Shown here piece after piece: positions 1 through 6,750 of a DNA stretch of 32,948 nt. The notes under the pieces are model-generated. The model ran no database searches and was not told the DNA's origin. It saw nothing but the letters and a program-made list of their open reading frames with translations. Origin of the DNA: an uncultured Myxococcales bacterium (lineage in GTDB: Bacteria; Myxococcota_A; Polyangia; Nannocystales; Nannocystaceae); the NCBI GenBank assembly GCA_902826865.1, contig CADEGN010000040.1, positions 1 through 32,948 of the forward strand. Direction: 5' to 3'. Numbering within the stretch: position 1 is the stretch's first letter; the number at the start of each line of letters is the position of its first letter. A program made the position numbers and the translations under genes.

Positions 1-3
1 GCC

Positions 4-1050
4 ATGACCGAGAAAAGGATCCCCACCCTCAAGGCCGCGGCGCTGATCAATCCCGCGGAGCTGCCGGTGCCCGGCACATTGCGAGAGGGGCCGCGGCGGG
101 TGTTTATTGCCGGTGCGCGCCGGCGCGTCGCCGTGCATCTCATCGAACGTTTGCTCGCCGCTACCGAAGTGGACCTCGTGCTCGGGGTTGATCGTGGCGC
201 TTGCCCGCCCGCTCTGCTCGGGTGTGATCCCGACCGCTTCATCTTCTTGAGCGCAGATCTAAGCAAACGCCGGCAAGTGGACAACTTGTTCTTGCTCGAC
301 AAGCTCCGCGAACGGCCGATCGACACGGTGCTCCACCTCGCATTCCAGGGCAATCCGCGCGGCTACGGGGTCGAGAGCCACGAATTTAACGTCAATTCCG
401 CGCGTCACCTTCTCGACGCCGCCCTCCGGCATGGTGTCGAGAAGTACATCTTTCTGTCGAGTGACGCCGTCTACAAGATCGGCGCACGTACAGACTACAA
501 GGTGAGGGAAGACGGCGAGCTCAACCTCGACCAGAATGTACATCCGATCCTGCGCGACACGATCGACGCTGAGTTCATGTGTCGGGCCAAGATGGACCGA
601 CCGGATTGCGAAGTGATGGTGTTGCGCCCCAGCGGTGTGTTCGGCGGCGGTGTGCTGTCGGGAATCAACTTGTTGTTTGAGAGCACTCCCCCAGTGCTTC
701 CGGTGGGCTTCGATCCGATGATCAACCCGACGTCGAAGGAACGACTTGCGCGCGACTTGATCCTCGCGATCTTTCTCCACGGTAAGGGCGTCTACAATCT
801 TGCGGGAAACACCGCAGGTCCGCTGTCGAAGTTCCTCGAGGAGCGAGGGATCCGGCCGATCCGAGTTCCGGGCCCTGCGCTCGGTGTTGTCAATCGGTTG
901 CAGCGCGCGCTCGGAATGACGCGGTACCATGCCGGCTTCCACCCAAAGCGGCTGTATTTCAGCCTTGTTTTGGATGACAGCAGGTTCGAGAAGGTCTTTC
1001 GCTGCCACGCCGATTCGGTGCACGCCTTGGCACATGCGCCAGAGGCATGA
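4..1050 (+). CDS. SDR-type NAD-dependent epimerase/dehydratase-like protein with degenerate active site
   Basis: 348 residues with the extended short-chain dehydrogenase fold. The Rossmann segment RRVFIAGARRRVAVHL lies at about residues 31-46, the beta-4 motif HLAFQGNP near 111, the serine motif FLSSDAVY near 150-157 and LRPSGVFG near 207-214. The family's glycine-rich GxxGxxG reads G-A-R-R-R-V-A, and the catalytic YxxxK tetrad region (residues 181-191, PILRDTIDAEF) has neither Tyr nor Lys. It may bind a dinucleotide or sugar nucleotide without normal epimerase chemistry; substrate unknown. The ATG is three bases from the window edge, so the true start could lie upstream. It converges on the UbiA-type gene. 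Confidence 0.75.
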   Translation: MTEKRIPTLKAAALINPAELPVPGTLREGPRRVFIAGARRRVAVHLIERLLAATEVDLVLGVDRGACPPALLGCDPDRFIFLSADLSKRRQVDNLFLLDKLRERPIDTVLHLAFQGNPRGYGVESHEFNVNSARHLLDAALRHGVEKYIFLSSDAVYKIGARTDYKVREDGELNLDQNVHPILRDTIDAEFMCRAKMDRPDCEVMVLRPSGVFGGGVLSGINLLFESTPPVLPVGFDPMINPTSKERLARDLILAIFLHGKGVYNLAGNTAGPLSKFLEERGIRPIRVPGPALGVVNRLQRALGMTRYHAGFHPKRLYFSLVLDDSRFEKVFRCHADSVHALAHAPEA

Positions 1051-1058
1051 GTTCACCA

Positions 1059-1073
1059 ACCCGTTGCGCGGGT
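1059..1073. terminator. small hairpin between convergent genes
   Basis: ACCCG, loop TTGCG, CGGGT forms a perfect 5-bp stem 8 bases after the epimerase-like stop and before the UbiA stop. It could serve both strands. There is no T-tract, so terminator function is only a guess. Confidence 0.2.
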
Positions 1074-1103
1074 CATCTGCGTTCGAGAGCGCGAGCGCCG
1101 CAC

Positions 1104-2027
1104 TCAAGAAACCAGGCTTGCGCCCCATGCCCCGAGCAAGGCGACCCACCCCAACATCGCTAGCTCTACCGCGCCGACACATAGCAATACGAACCGCACG
1201 AGGCCGGCCCTGTCGTCCGCCGCAGCCGAGCGCCACGTTAGAGCCGCCACTGCAAGTACGGCAAGGGGCACGATCTCGACAGCGGCGAGCCACATGCGAT
1301 CTAGCGTGTCGGGCAACACGAACGGCGCGGTGACGATCGCGAGGGCGCTTAGTTGCAACGCATGCTTGCGTGAGCGAACAAGACCGAACCTCACCGGCCA
1401 ACTCGCCTTCTCCACCCCTCGATCCGCAGCTTCATCGGGCAGAGCGGTGACTATGTTGCCTGCGAAGCCGAACAACACGACCGGTACGAATGCCTCCGGC
1501 GCCAGCCCATCGAGTGATCCGACCTGCATGTAGTAGGCGAATGCCACCAGCACGACGCCGATGCCGATACCCTGCGCAATCTCACCGTACCCTCGATAGG
1601 ATAGGCGCAGGGGCGGATAGCTGTAGGCCCACAGCAGCAACGCGGCCAAGCCGGCGGCAATGAGCGCGCCGGGTCGTGCGGCTACAAACGCCGCCCATAG
1701 TGCGACGGCCGCCATGCCGAATGCCATCGCCATTGCCGCGCGTCGCAGCGCCACTGCATCGAGAGCGCCCCGCGGGAGTACGCGAGAACCGCCTGAGAAG
1801 AATGTCGCGCGTTCGTTACGCCGGTCACCCTCCTCGTCAGCTACGTCGTTGGCGAAGACGATGAACAAGTGATCAAACAGGCCGAACGCGAACGTCAGCA
1901 AGAGCGCGGGCACGTTCAGGGTGCCGAGCCGGCTCGCAGCGAGTGCAGCGCCGACCGCAAGCGGCAGCGCAATGTTGGCCTGGGCCAACGGGCGCGCGGC
2001 CTGCAGCCAGATGGCGAACCTCGACAT
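1104..2027 (-). CDS. UbiA-family prenyltransferase (membrane)
   Basis: 307 residues, very hydrophobic, with about eight or nine membrane segments. It carries both Asp-rich motifs of the UbiA superfamily: NDVADEEGD at about residues 60-68 (NDxxDxxxD) and PDEAADRGVEK near 197-207. These bind the Mg-diphosphate of a polyprenyl donor, which is transferred to an aromatic acceptor. The overall look is closest to MenA/UbiA-like quinone enzymes, but the acceptor cannot be read from sequence. The start at 2027 (MSRFAIWLQAARP) is chosen because the promoter-like box TAGACT ends exactly 7 bases before it and UbiA proteins usually begin close to the W-x-x-x-A-R-P motif. Longer in-frame starts exist at 2060 and 2117. 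Confidence 0.85.
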   Translation of the reverse strand: MSRFAIWLQAARPLAQANIALPLAVGAALAASRLGTLNVPALLLTFAFGLFDHLFIVFANDVADEEGDRRNERATFFSGGSRVLPRGALDAVALRRAAMAMAFGMAAVALWAAFVAARPGALIAAGLAALLLWAYSYPPLRLSYRGYGEIAQGIGIGVVLVAFAYYMQVGSLDGLAPEAFVPVVLFGFAGNIVTALPDEAADRGVEKASWPVRFGLVRSRKHALQLSALAIVTAPFVLPDTLDRMWLAAVEIVPLAVLAVAALTWRSAAADDRAGLVRFVLLCVGAVELAMLGWVALLGAWGASLVS

Positions 2028-2034
2028 CGGCGTC

Positions 2035-2040
2035 AGTCTA
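2035..2040 (-). promoter_or_regulatory. -10-like box TAGACT, UbiA gene
   Basis: On the minus strand TAGACT is followed by 7 bases and then the ATG at 2027, implying a leaderless transcript. It is one of a set of TAnnnT boxes at this spacing in the window. No clear -35 was seen. Confidence 0.45.
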
Positions 2041-2219
2041 CGCAACAAGGGTCCGCTCATCCGACGACGATTTGCCCCCTGGCCGTGGCCGGCCGATGGG
2101 GCGCGACCCGTTCGCAAGGCGCGAGGCTTCGGGCGGGGTGTTCCGCGTTGAGGCGGCGCTTGCGGGCTCGCTCACGCCACGACGCCGCCCGGACGCGCGG
2201 GGTCAAGGCCGCGGCCTGT

Positions 2220-2225
2220 TAGCCT
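2220..2225 (+). promoter_or_regulatory. -10-like box TAGCCT, prolyl oligopeptidase gene
   Basis: TAGCCT, 9 bases, then the ATG at 2235. No Shine-Dalgarno lies between, consistent with a leaderless message. Confidence 0.4.
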
Positions 2226-2234
2226 GGGCAGACG

Positions 2235-4457
2235 ATGAACTGCAAGGTCGCAGCCGTGCTCGGCTTAGTTGTCGCGAGTTCCTGTCGACACGCGTCGACA
2301 AGCGGCGTGTCCGGCGGTAATAGCCGCGCCATCGGCCCGGCCATGTCGCATGTCAGCGAGATCTCCGATGCCCCACCTGCCACGCGCACCGTCGACGACG
2401 TCGTGGACGTTTTCGGCGAGCGCGTTCGCGACCCATACCGCTGGCTCGAGAACATCCATGATCAAGAGGTCACGACGTGGATGACGGCACAAGACAAGTT
2501 CGCGCGGGCCAACCTCGCCAAGCTACCGGGCCGAGAACAGATGGCCAAGCGGCTCGCCGAACTGTCGTACATCGATTCCGTATCGGCGCCCTATCATCGC
2601 GGCAACCGCTATTTCTACTCACGTTCGCATCGCGACAAGGAGAAGGACGTTCACTACGTGCGCACCGGCGAAGATGGCGCTGAGCAAGTCCTGCTCGACC
2701 CCAACGCCATGAGCGACGATGGCAGCGTCTCAGTCCAAGGAATCATGCCGAGCGAGAGCGGTCGCTATGTTGCCTATCGCGTCAGCCGCAACAACGCCGA
2801 TGCGGCGACGCTTTACGTCCGAGATCTCGAGACTGGTAAGGACCTCGAGCGCGACGTCATTCGCGGCGCTCGCTATGCCTACGCCTCGTGGAGGCCGGAC
2901 GAGAAGGGCTTCTTCTACATCAACCTCCCTGAGGACCCGAGCATCCCGCCGGCTGAGCTGCCCGGGCACGCCGAGGTCCGCTACCACGCGCTCGGTACCG
3001 ATCCGACGACCGATCTCCTGGTCGTCCCCGCCAATCATGATCCGACGCAGTTTGTTAGTACATACGTGTCGCGCGACGGTCGATGGTTGTTTGTCAGCCG
3101 TCAGCATGGTTGGACGTCGAACGACGTTTACTTTCGCGACCTCCACAAGCACCCCGTGACCGCCGGCGCCAGTGAACCCGCGCCGGGGAAGCCAGAATCG
3201 CCGTGGACCTCGCTGGCGGTCGGTGAGGACGCAGTCTTCTCGGTGGTGCCGTGGAAGGATCGGTTTTACATCCTCACCAACGCTGGGGCGCCGCGCTACA
3301 AGGTGTTGGTTGCTGACCCGCGAAAGCCTGCGCGCAAGAACTGGCGCGAGCTGGTGCCGGAGTCCGAGGCGGTTCTCGACGGTGTCGACGTGATCGGCAA
3401 CCACCTCGTCCTTTCCTATCTCCGCGACGTCCACTCGGAGATGGAAGTTCGCGACCTAGGCGGCAAATTCGTGCGGAAAATCGGGTTGCCGGGGCTTGGG
3501 ACTGCGAGCGGGATGATCGGCAATCCCGACGAGGACGACGCCTACTTCTACTTCAGCTCGTTCACCCAAACTCCGACGATTTACCGAACCTCGATAGCTA
3601 CGGGCGCCACGTCACTGTGGGAGAAGGTCGAGATTCCAGTCGACACCAGCCGTTTCTTGACGGAGCAGCTGTGGTACCCGTCGAACGACGGCACAACCAT
3701 CCCGATGTTTGTGATCCGTGATCGCAATACCAGACTCGATGGCAAGGCACCGACGCTGCTGACGGCTTACGGGGGCTTCAACGTCAGCCTCCTGCCGGAG
3801 TTTTCCGCCCGCGCGGTGATGTGGGTTGAAAACGGAGGGATCTACGCGGTAGCTAACCTCCGCGGGGGCGGAGAGTTCGGCGACGCTTGGCACCGAAGCG
3901 GAATGCTGGACAAGAAACAAAACGTGTTTGACGACTTCCTCGGGGCCGCACAATTTCTCGTGGATCGCGGCTACACCAGCCCGGCAAGGCTCGGCATCCT
4001 CGGTGGGTCGAATGGCGGGCTACTCGTGGGGGCAGCGATGACGCAGCGCCCCGAGTTGTTCGGCGCCGTTGTGTGTGCCGTGCCTCTGCTAGACATGATC
4101 CGCTACCACCTGTTTGGTGCGGGAAAGACGTGGATTGCCGAGTATGGAGCAGCCACCGACGCACACCAGTTCGCCAACTTGTTCCGATACTCGCCCTATC
4201 ACAACGTCAAGGACGACATCGCTTACCCGCCGCTTCTTCTGCTCTCCGCAGACAGTGACGATCGTGTCGATCCGATGCACGCGCGTAAGTTCGTAGCGGC
4301 CATTCAGGCGGCCAACGCCGCCGCGGGCGCGCGTGAACGCGCAGCTTGGCTGCGGATCGAGCGCAACGCGGGCCACGGCGGGGCTGACCTCATCAAGCAG
4401 GAGATCGAGACGAGCGTGGATACGCTGTCATTTCTGCTCCACCAGTTGCGCCGTTGA
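2235..4457 (+). CDS. Prolyl oligopeptidase (S9A), probable lipoprotein or exported
   Basis: 740 residues. Residues 1-17 form a short signal peptide ending in ...VASSC, probably a lipoprotein site, so the enzyme would act in the periplasm or outside. The family entry motif DPYRWLEN is near residue 65. A beta-propeller region follows, then an alpha/beta-hydrolase domain with NLRGGGEFG and the nucleophile motif GGSNGG (Ser592). The catalytic acid is in DSDDRVDP (about Asp675) and the His in NAGHGG (His714). All three catalytic residues and the typical length are present, so it should cleave short peptides after proline. It converges with the zinc-ribbon gene, and the last 30 bases overlap that gene's end. 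Confidence 0.93.
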   Translation: MNCKVAAVLGLVVASSCRHASTSGVSGGNSRAIGPAMSHVSEISDAPPATRTVDDVVDVFGERVRDPYRWLENIHDQEVTTWMTAQDKFARANLAKLPGREQMAKRLAELSYIDSVSAPYHRGNRYFYSRSHRDKEKDVHYVRTGEDGAEQVLLDPNAMSDDGSVSVQGIMPSESGRYVAYRVSRNNADAATLYVRDLETGKDLERDVIRGARYAYASWRPDEKGFFYINLPEDPSIPPAELPGHAEVRYHALGTDPTTDLLVVPANHDPTQFVSTYVSRDGRWLFVSRQHGWTSNDVYFRDLHKHPVTAGASEPAPGKPESPWTSLAVGEDAVFSVVPWKDRFYILTNAGAPRYKVLVADPRKPARKNWRELVPESEAVLDGVDVIGNHLVLSYLRDVHSEMEVRDLGGKFVRKIGLPGLGTASGMIGNPDEDDAYFYFSSFTQTPTIYRTSIATGATSLWEKVEIPVDTSRFLTEQLWYPSNDGTTIPMFVIRDRNTRLDGKAPTLLTAYGGFNVSLLPEFSARAVMWVENGGIYAVANLRGGGEFGDAWHRSGMLDKKQNVFDDFLGAAQFLVDRGYTSPARLGILGGSNGGLLVGAAMTQRPELFGAVVCAVPLLDMIRYHLFGAGKTWIAEYGAATDAHQFANLFRYSPYHNVKDDIAYPPLLLLSADSDDRVDPMHARKFVAAIQAANAAAGARERAAWLRIERNAGHGGADLIKQEIETSVDTLSFLLHQLRR

Positions 4458-5282
4458 GCCGTGACGGAGTTCGGGAGGATTGCGGTCGAGCCACGCAACG
4501 ACGAGCGCAGCCACCACGAAGATCAGCGCGACGACGAGCGCAACTTTGCGCCGATCGAGCGGCGCGTCGCCGACGATCACTCCGCTGCGTCCGTTGAGCA
4601 CGAATCTCCACGGGCGGTCGCGATACCGGAAACTGCCGATGAAAACAGGGAGCGCGAGCAGGCGCTGGTTCAGCGAATGGATGCGTGCGCTCCCGCAACA
4701 GTCTTGCACGCCCTCTGCTCGGGCGATGGTCGCGCGTCGAGCCCGGGCCATGGGGCCGTAGGCGCGCGCGTGGGCGCCTGCGGCAGTCAGGCTTGGAGTC
4801 TCGCGAGGAACTGCGGCGTCGTGCGCTTCCCATGGACGTGCCGCCGGCTCGTCGAATTCGCCAAGTGCGGCGACTTCGCGGGCCGACAGACCCAACGAGG
4901 CAGGGATAATGACTTCGGCGGGGCCACGATCGATCCCGCTGCGTGGGCGCTTGCCGCTGCGGGTTGCGCCGCGCGCGAGCCCGGCCCAGTGGGTCTCCAC
5001 TTCACCGCGCACCCGCCAGGCAGGGATCCATAGCGCGGTGATCTCTGCTTCGAGTGCAGCCAGTTGGGGTGGGCGCCACCAGGAATCCCGGGTCCAAGCG
5101 CGGAAAGCCCGACGCGCGTCGATCGCCGTGAGTGAAAATGGAATCGCAACCCCTGGGTGCTCGAGCGCATGGACCGGTTCGGGCACGAGTGCGACCGCGG
5201 CGCAGAACAGGCACTGTACGAGCTGTCGATCGGTGTCGAATGCCACCGCACCGCCACAAGCGTCGCAGCGAATGACAATCAT
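4428..5282 (-). CDS. Zinc-ribbon protein with C-terminal membrane anchor (paralogue 2)
   Basis: 284 residues. The N-terminus has a zinc ribbon: CDAC at residues 6-9 and CLFC about 15 residues later. A middle domain of about 180 residues ends in the pattern LPVFIGSFRYRDRPWRF...NGRSG..VGDAP, then one membrane helix near residues 245-265 and a short polar tail. The neighbour just upstream has the same layout and the same LPV-(W/F)...Y/FR...GxxG..VG.P motif, so the two are paralogues. ATG at 5282 overlaps the upstream stop as ATGA, which fixes the start and implies translational coupling. No enzymatic motif seen; function unknown. Confidence 0.75.
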   Translation of the reverse strand: MIVIRCDACGGAVAFDTDRQLVQCLFCAAVALVPEPVHALEHPGVAIPFSLTAIDARRAFRAWTRDSWWRPPQLAALEAEITALWIPAWRVRGEVETHWAGLARGATRSGKRPRSGIDRGPAEVIIPASLGLSAREVAALGEFDEPAARPWEAHDAAVPRETPSLTAAGAHARAYGPMARARRATIARAEGVQDCCGSARIHSLNQRLLALPVFIGSFRYRDRPWRFVLNGRSGVIVGDAPLDRRKVALVVALIFVVAALVVAWLDRNPPELRHGSTAQLVEQK

Positions 5283-6208
5283 CGAAACACCCCCACGAGG
5301 AAACCCAGAAGCACGAGCGCAGCGGCGATGGATGCTGCGAGTAGGGACACCCGCAGAAGCGACACGGGTGGGCGTCCCACGCAACGGCCGTCTTGCCCGT
5401 GTACGAGGACTCGTCGGACCTTGCCGGCGTGGCGATAACTCGCGACCCACACGGGCAGAAGCACGACGTCGGCCCGCTCAAACTCGACGTCGCCGGCGAG
5501 TTCGACGACGCGCGCGTGATCACCGGGGAGCCACTCGCGCTCCAAACGTCTGCGCGCACGCCTGACCAAGGCGCCGCGGGCCGCTTCGTCGGTCTGGTCG
5601 CGGGTACGCGTGGGAAGCTCGACTGCGAATCCCGCCATCAACTCGGGAGCAAAGCGCAGTGCTGCCCCGAGGTCGAATGGCGCGAGCGACATCGCCTCAG
5701 CGTCGGTGATCGAGATCGAAGCGCATTCGAGGTGATCACCATGGTCTCCCGCGGCCGTGCCGCGCAGCGGGAGCCACTCGGTGTGTCGGACGCGCTCAAC
5801 CCTCTTGCGATTGCCTTGGCCCGCGGTTCGATACGTGAACCAGTCGATGCCGATCTCCGCACGGTATTGCAGATCGAACCGCGCGGCGTAGGCGATGAAG
5901 GGAACGAGGACACCGGTGAGGGCATCGATCTCGAGCGTTCCGGTCCGGGCGAGCCTACGGATCGCGCTCGGGGCGTACCAAGCGTCGGCGAGGTGTTGTC
6001 GTAATCGCTCACGTGCAGCAGGGCGGGACACTCGGAACGCGCAGATGCGATCGATCGCGCCCGTCCGCGTGCGATCGATCAACCGTGATCCGCAGTAGTT
6101 ACAAATCGCGCTCGCGCGCGCGAGATCCAGCACGAGCGCCGCCCCACAACCGCCACAGACGTAGGTCGCCGTCAGGTTGCACGGTGTCGGCGGGTCATCA
6201 ACGCTCAT
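5279..6208 (-). CDS. Zinc-ribbon protein with C-terminal membrane anchor (paralogue 1)
   Basis: 309 residues from the ATG at 6208. The N-terminal ribbon reads CGGCG then CNYCG about 15 residues on, like TFIIB-type ribbons. The middle domain ends with LPVWVASYRHAGKVRR...GQDGRCVGRPP, followed by a C-terminal membrane helix (about residues 285-305). It overlaps the downstream paralogue by ATGA. Its own ATG overlaps the stop of an upstream 42-codon ORF, again as ATGA, which favours 6208 over the longer starts at 6235 (ATG) and 6244 (GTG). Function unknown; a membrane-anchored metal- or nucleic-acid-binding pair is an inference only. Confidence 0.75.
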   Translation of the reverse strand: MSVDDPPTPCNLTATYVCGGCGAALVLDLARASAICNYCGSRLIDRTRTGAIDRICAFRVSRPAARERLRQHLADAWYAPSAIRRLARTGTLEIDALTGVLVPFIAYAARFDLQYRAEIGIDWFTYRTAGQGNRKRVERVRHTEWLPLRGTAAGDHGDHLECASISITDAEAMSLAPFDLGAALRFAPELMAGFAVELPTRTRDQTDEAARGALVRRARRRLEREWLPGDHARVVELAGDVEFERADVVLLPVWVASYRHAGKVRRVLVHGQDGRCVGRPPVSLLRVSLLAASIAAALVLLGFLVGVFR

Positions 6209-6333
6209 GGGATCGTCGAGGTTCCGACGCCGCATTGCAGGCACCGTCGGCCGACCGGCGCTACCCGAGGCGTCGTTCGTTCATTTCCGGGCATCGGGGT
6301 CGGCGGAAGCGCCCGTGGGGGTGCGAGGATCAT
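6205..6333 (-). CDS. Micro-ORF with CLQC motif, coupled to zinc-ribbon genes
   Basis: 42 codons from the ATG at 6333 to a TGA that overlaps the paralogue-1 start as ATGA. Its own ATG overlaps the stop of another micro-ORF, also as ATGA. The product is proline-rich and ends GRRCLQCGVGTSTIP, with a single CxxC knuckle. G/C at third positions is about 69% by hand count, lower than I would expect for a strong gene here. It could be a real small zinc-knuckle protein, a coupling leader peptide, or chance. Confidence 0.35.
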   Translation of the reverse strand: MILAPPRALPPTPMPGNERTTPRVAPVGRRCLQCGVGTSTIP

Positions 6334-6452
6334 GGGCATTTCGCGGGAACGAGCGCGCCCCTTGCAGCGTGTATCGAGATGGTACGGCCCCTGCACTGTT
6401 CGGGTGGCAGGCGACAGCTTGGGCACACCGGAACAACGAACTGCCCGCGCAC
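6330..6452 (-). CDS. Micro-ORF with CPSC motif at head of zinc-ribbon chain
   Basis: 40 codons from GTG at 6452. The product begins MRGQFVVPVCPSCRLPPEQC and has further cysteines at residues 20 and 39, so four Cys in 40 residues. AGGCGG lies 7 bases before the GTG. An in-frame stop at 6456-6458 limits any extension. It is the first member of a run of four ORFs joined by ATGA overlaps, in which all products carry CxxC. Whether it is translated cannot be told from sequence. Confidence 0.33.
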   Translation of the reverse strand: MRGQFVVPVCPSCRLPPEQCRGRTISIHAARGALVPAKCP

Positions 6453-6499
6453 CTGTCAGCCGCCTGCCCGACACGCGTTGGGAGATTTGGGAGAAAACG

Positions 6500-6682
6500 A
6501 TGCACGGTCCGAGCCTTCGCTTCTACGCCTTCGTGTCCCGGTTCGTCGATGCGGTGACGGCGGAGGCGATTACGGACGAGCTGACGCGCACCCGTCGGGC
6601 CCAGCTGTTCCAGAACGCGTACAGGACCGTTGCTCAGGCCACTGGGACGGTGCCTGCGGCACCGTCGCGCAAGGCGGCCTAA
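6500..6682 (+). CDS. Small hypothetical protein, 60 aa
   Basis: Starts MHGPSLRFYAFVSRF and runs 60 residues. It is mostly polar and helix-prone, with an Ala/Pro/Lys-rich tail and no signal peptide or known motif. A strong Shine-Dalgarno, GGGAG at 6489-6493 with 6-base spacing, picks this ATG over the longer frame. It diverges from the zinc-ribbon chain and is followed by a strong hairpin. Unrecognised. Confidence 0.5.
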   Translation: MHGPSLRFYAFVSRFVDAVTAEAITDELTRTRRAQLFQNAYRTVAQATGTVPAAPSRKAA

Positions 6683-6691
6683 GACGGGCAG

Positions 6692-6712
6692 CCGGGTCAG
6701 ACGCTGACCTGG
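6692..6712. terminator. Strong hairpin between convergent genes
   Basis: CCGGGTCAG, loop ACG, CTGACCTGG: a 9-bp stem with one G-T wobble, 9 bases after the stop of the 60-aa gene and about 40 bases beyond the stop of the opposing lipoprotein gene. No U-tract on either side. The placement suggests a bidirectional terminator or 3'-end stabiliser. Confidence 0.45.
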
Positions 6713-6750
6713 CGCGAGCCCGCCTTCGGCCGGCGCCCGCGATCGTTCGA

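Noticed and set aside
259..1401. 380-codon open frame on the minus strand across the epimerase-like gene
   Set aside because: It is opposite a gene with clear SDR motifs, its product is Arg/His/Cys-rich without any fold signature, and it runs into the UbiA gene in another frame. It is a GC-rich shadow frame.
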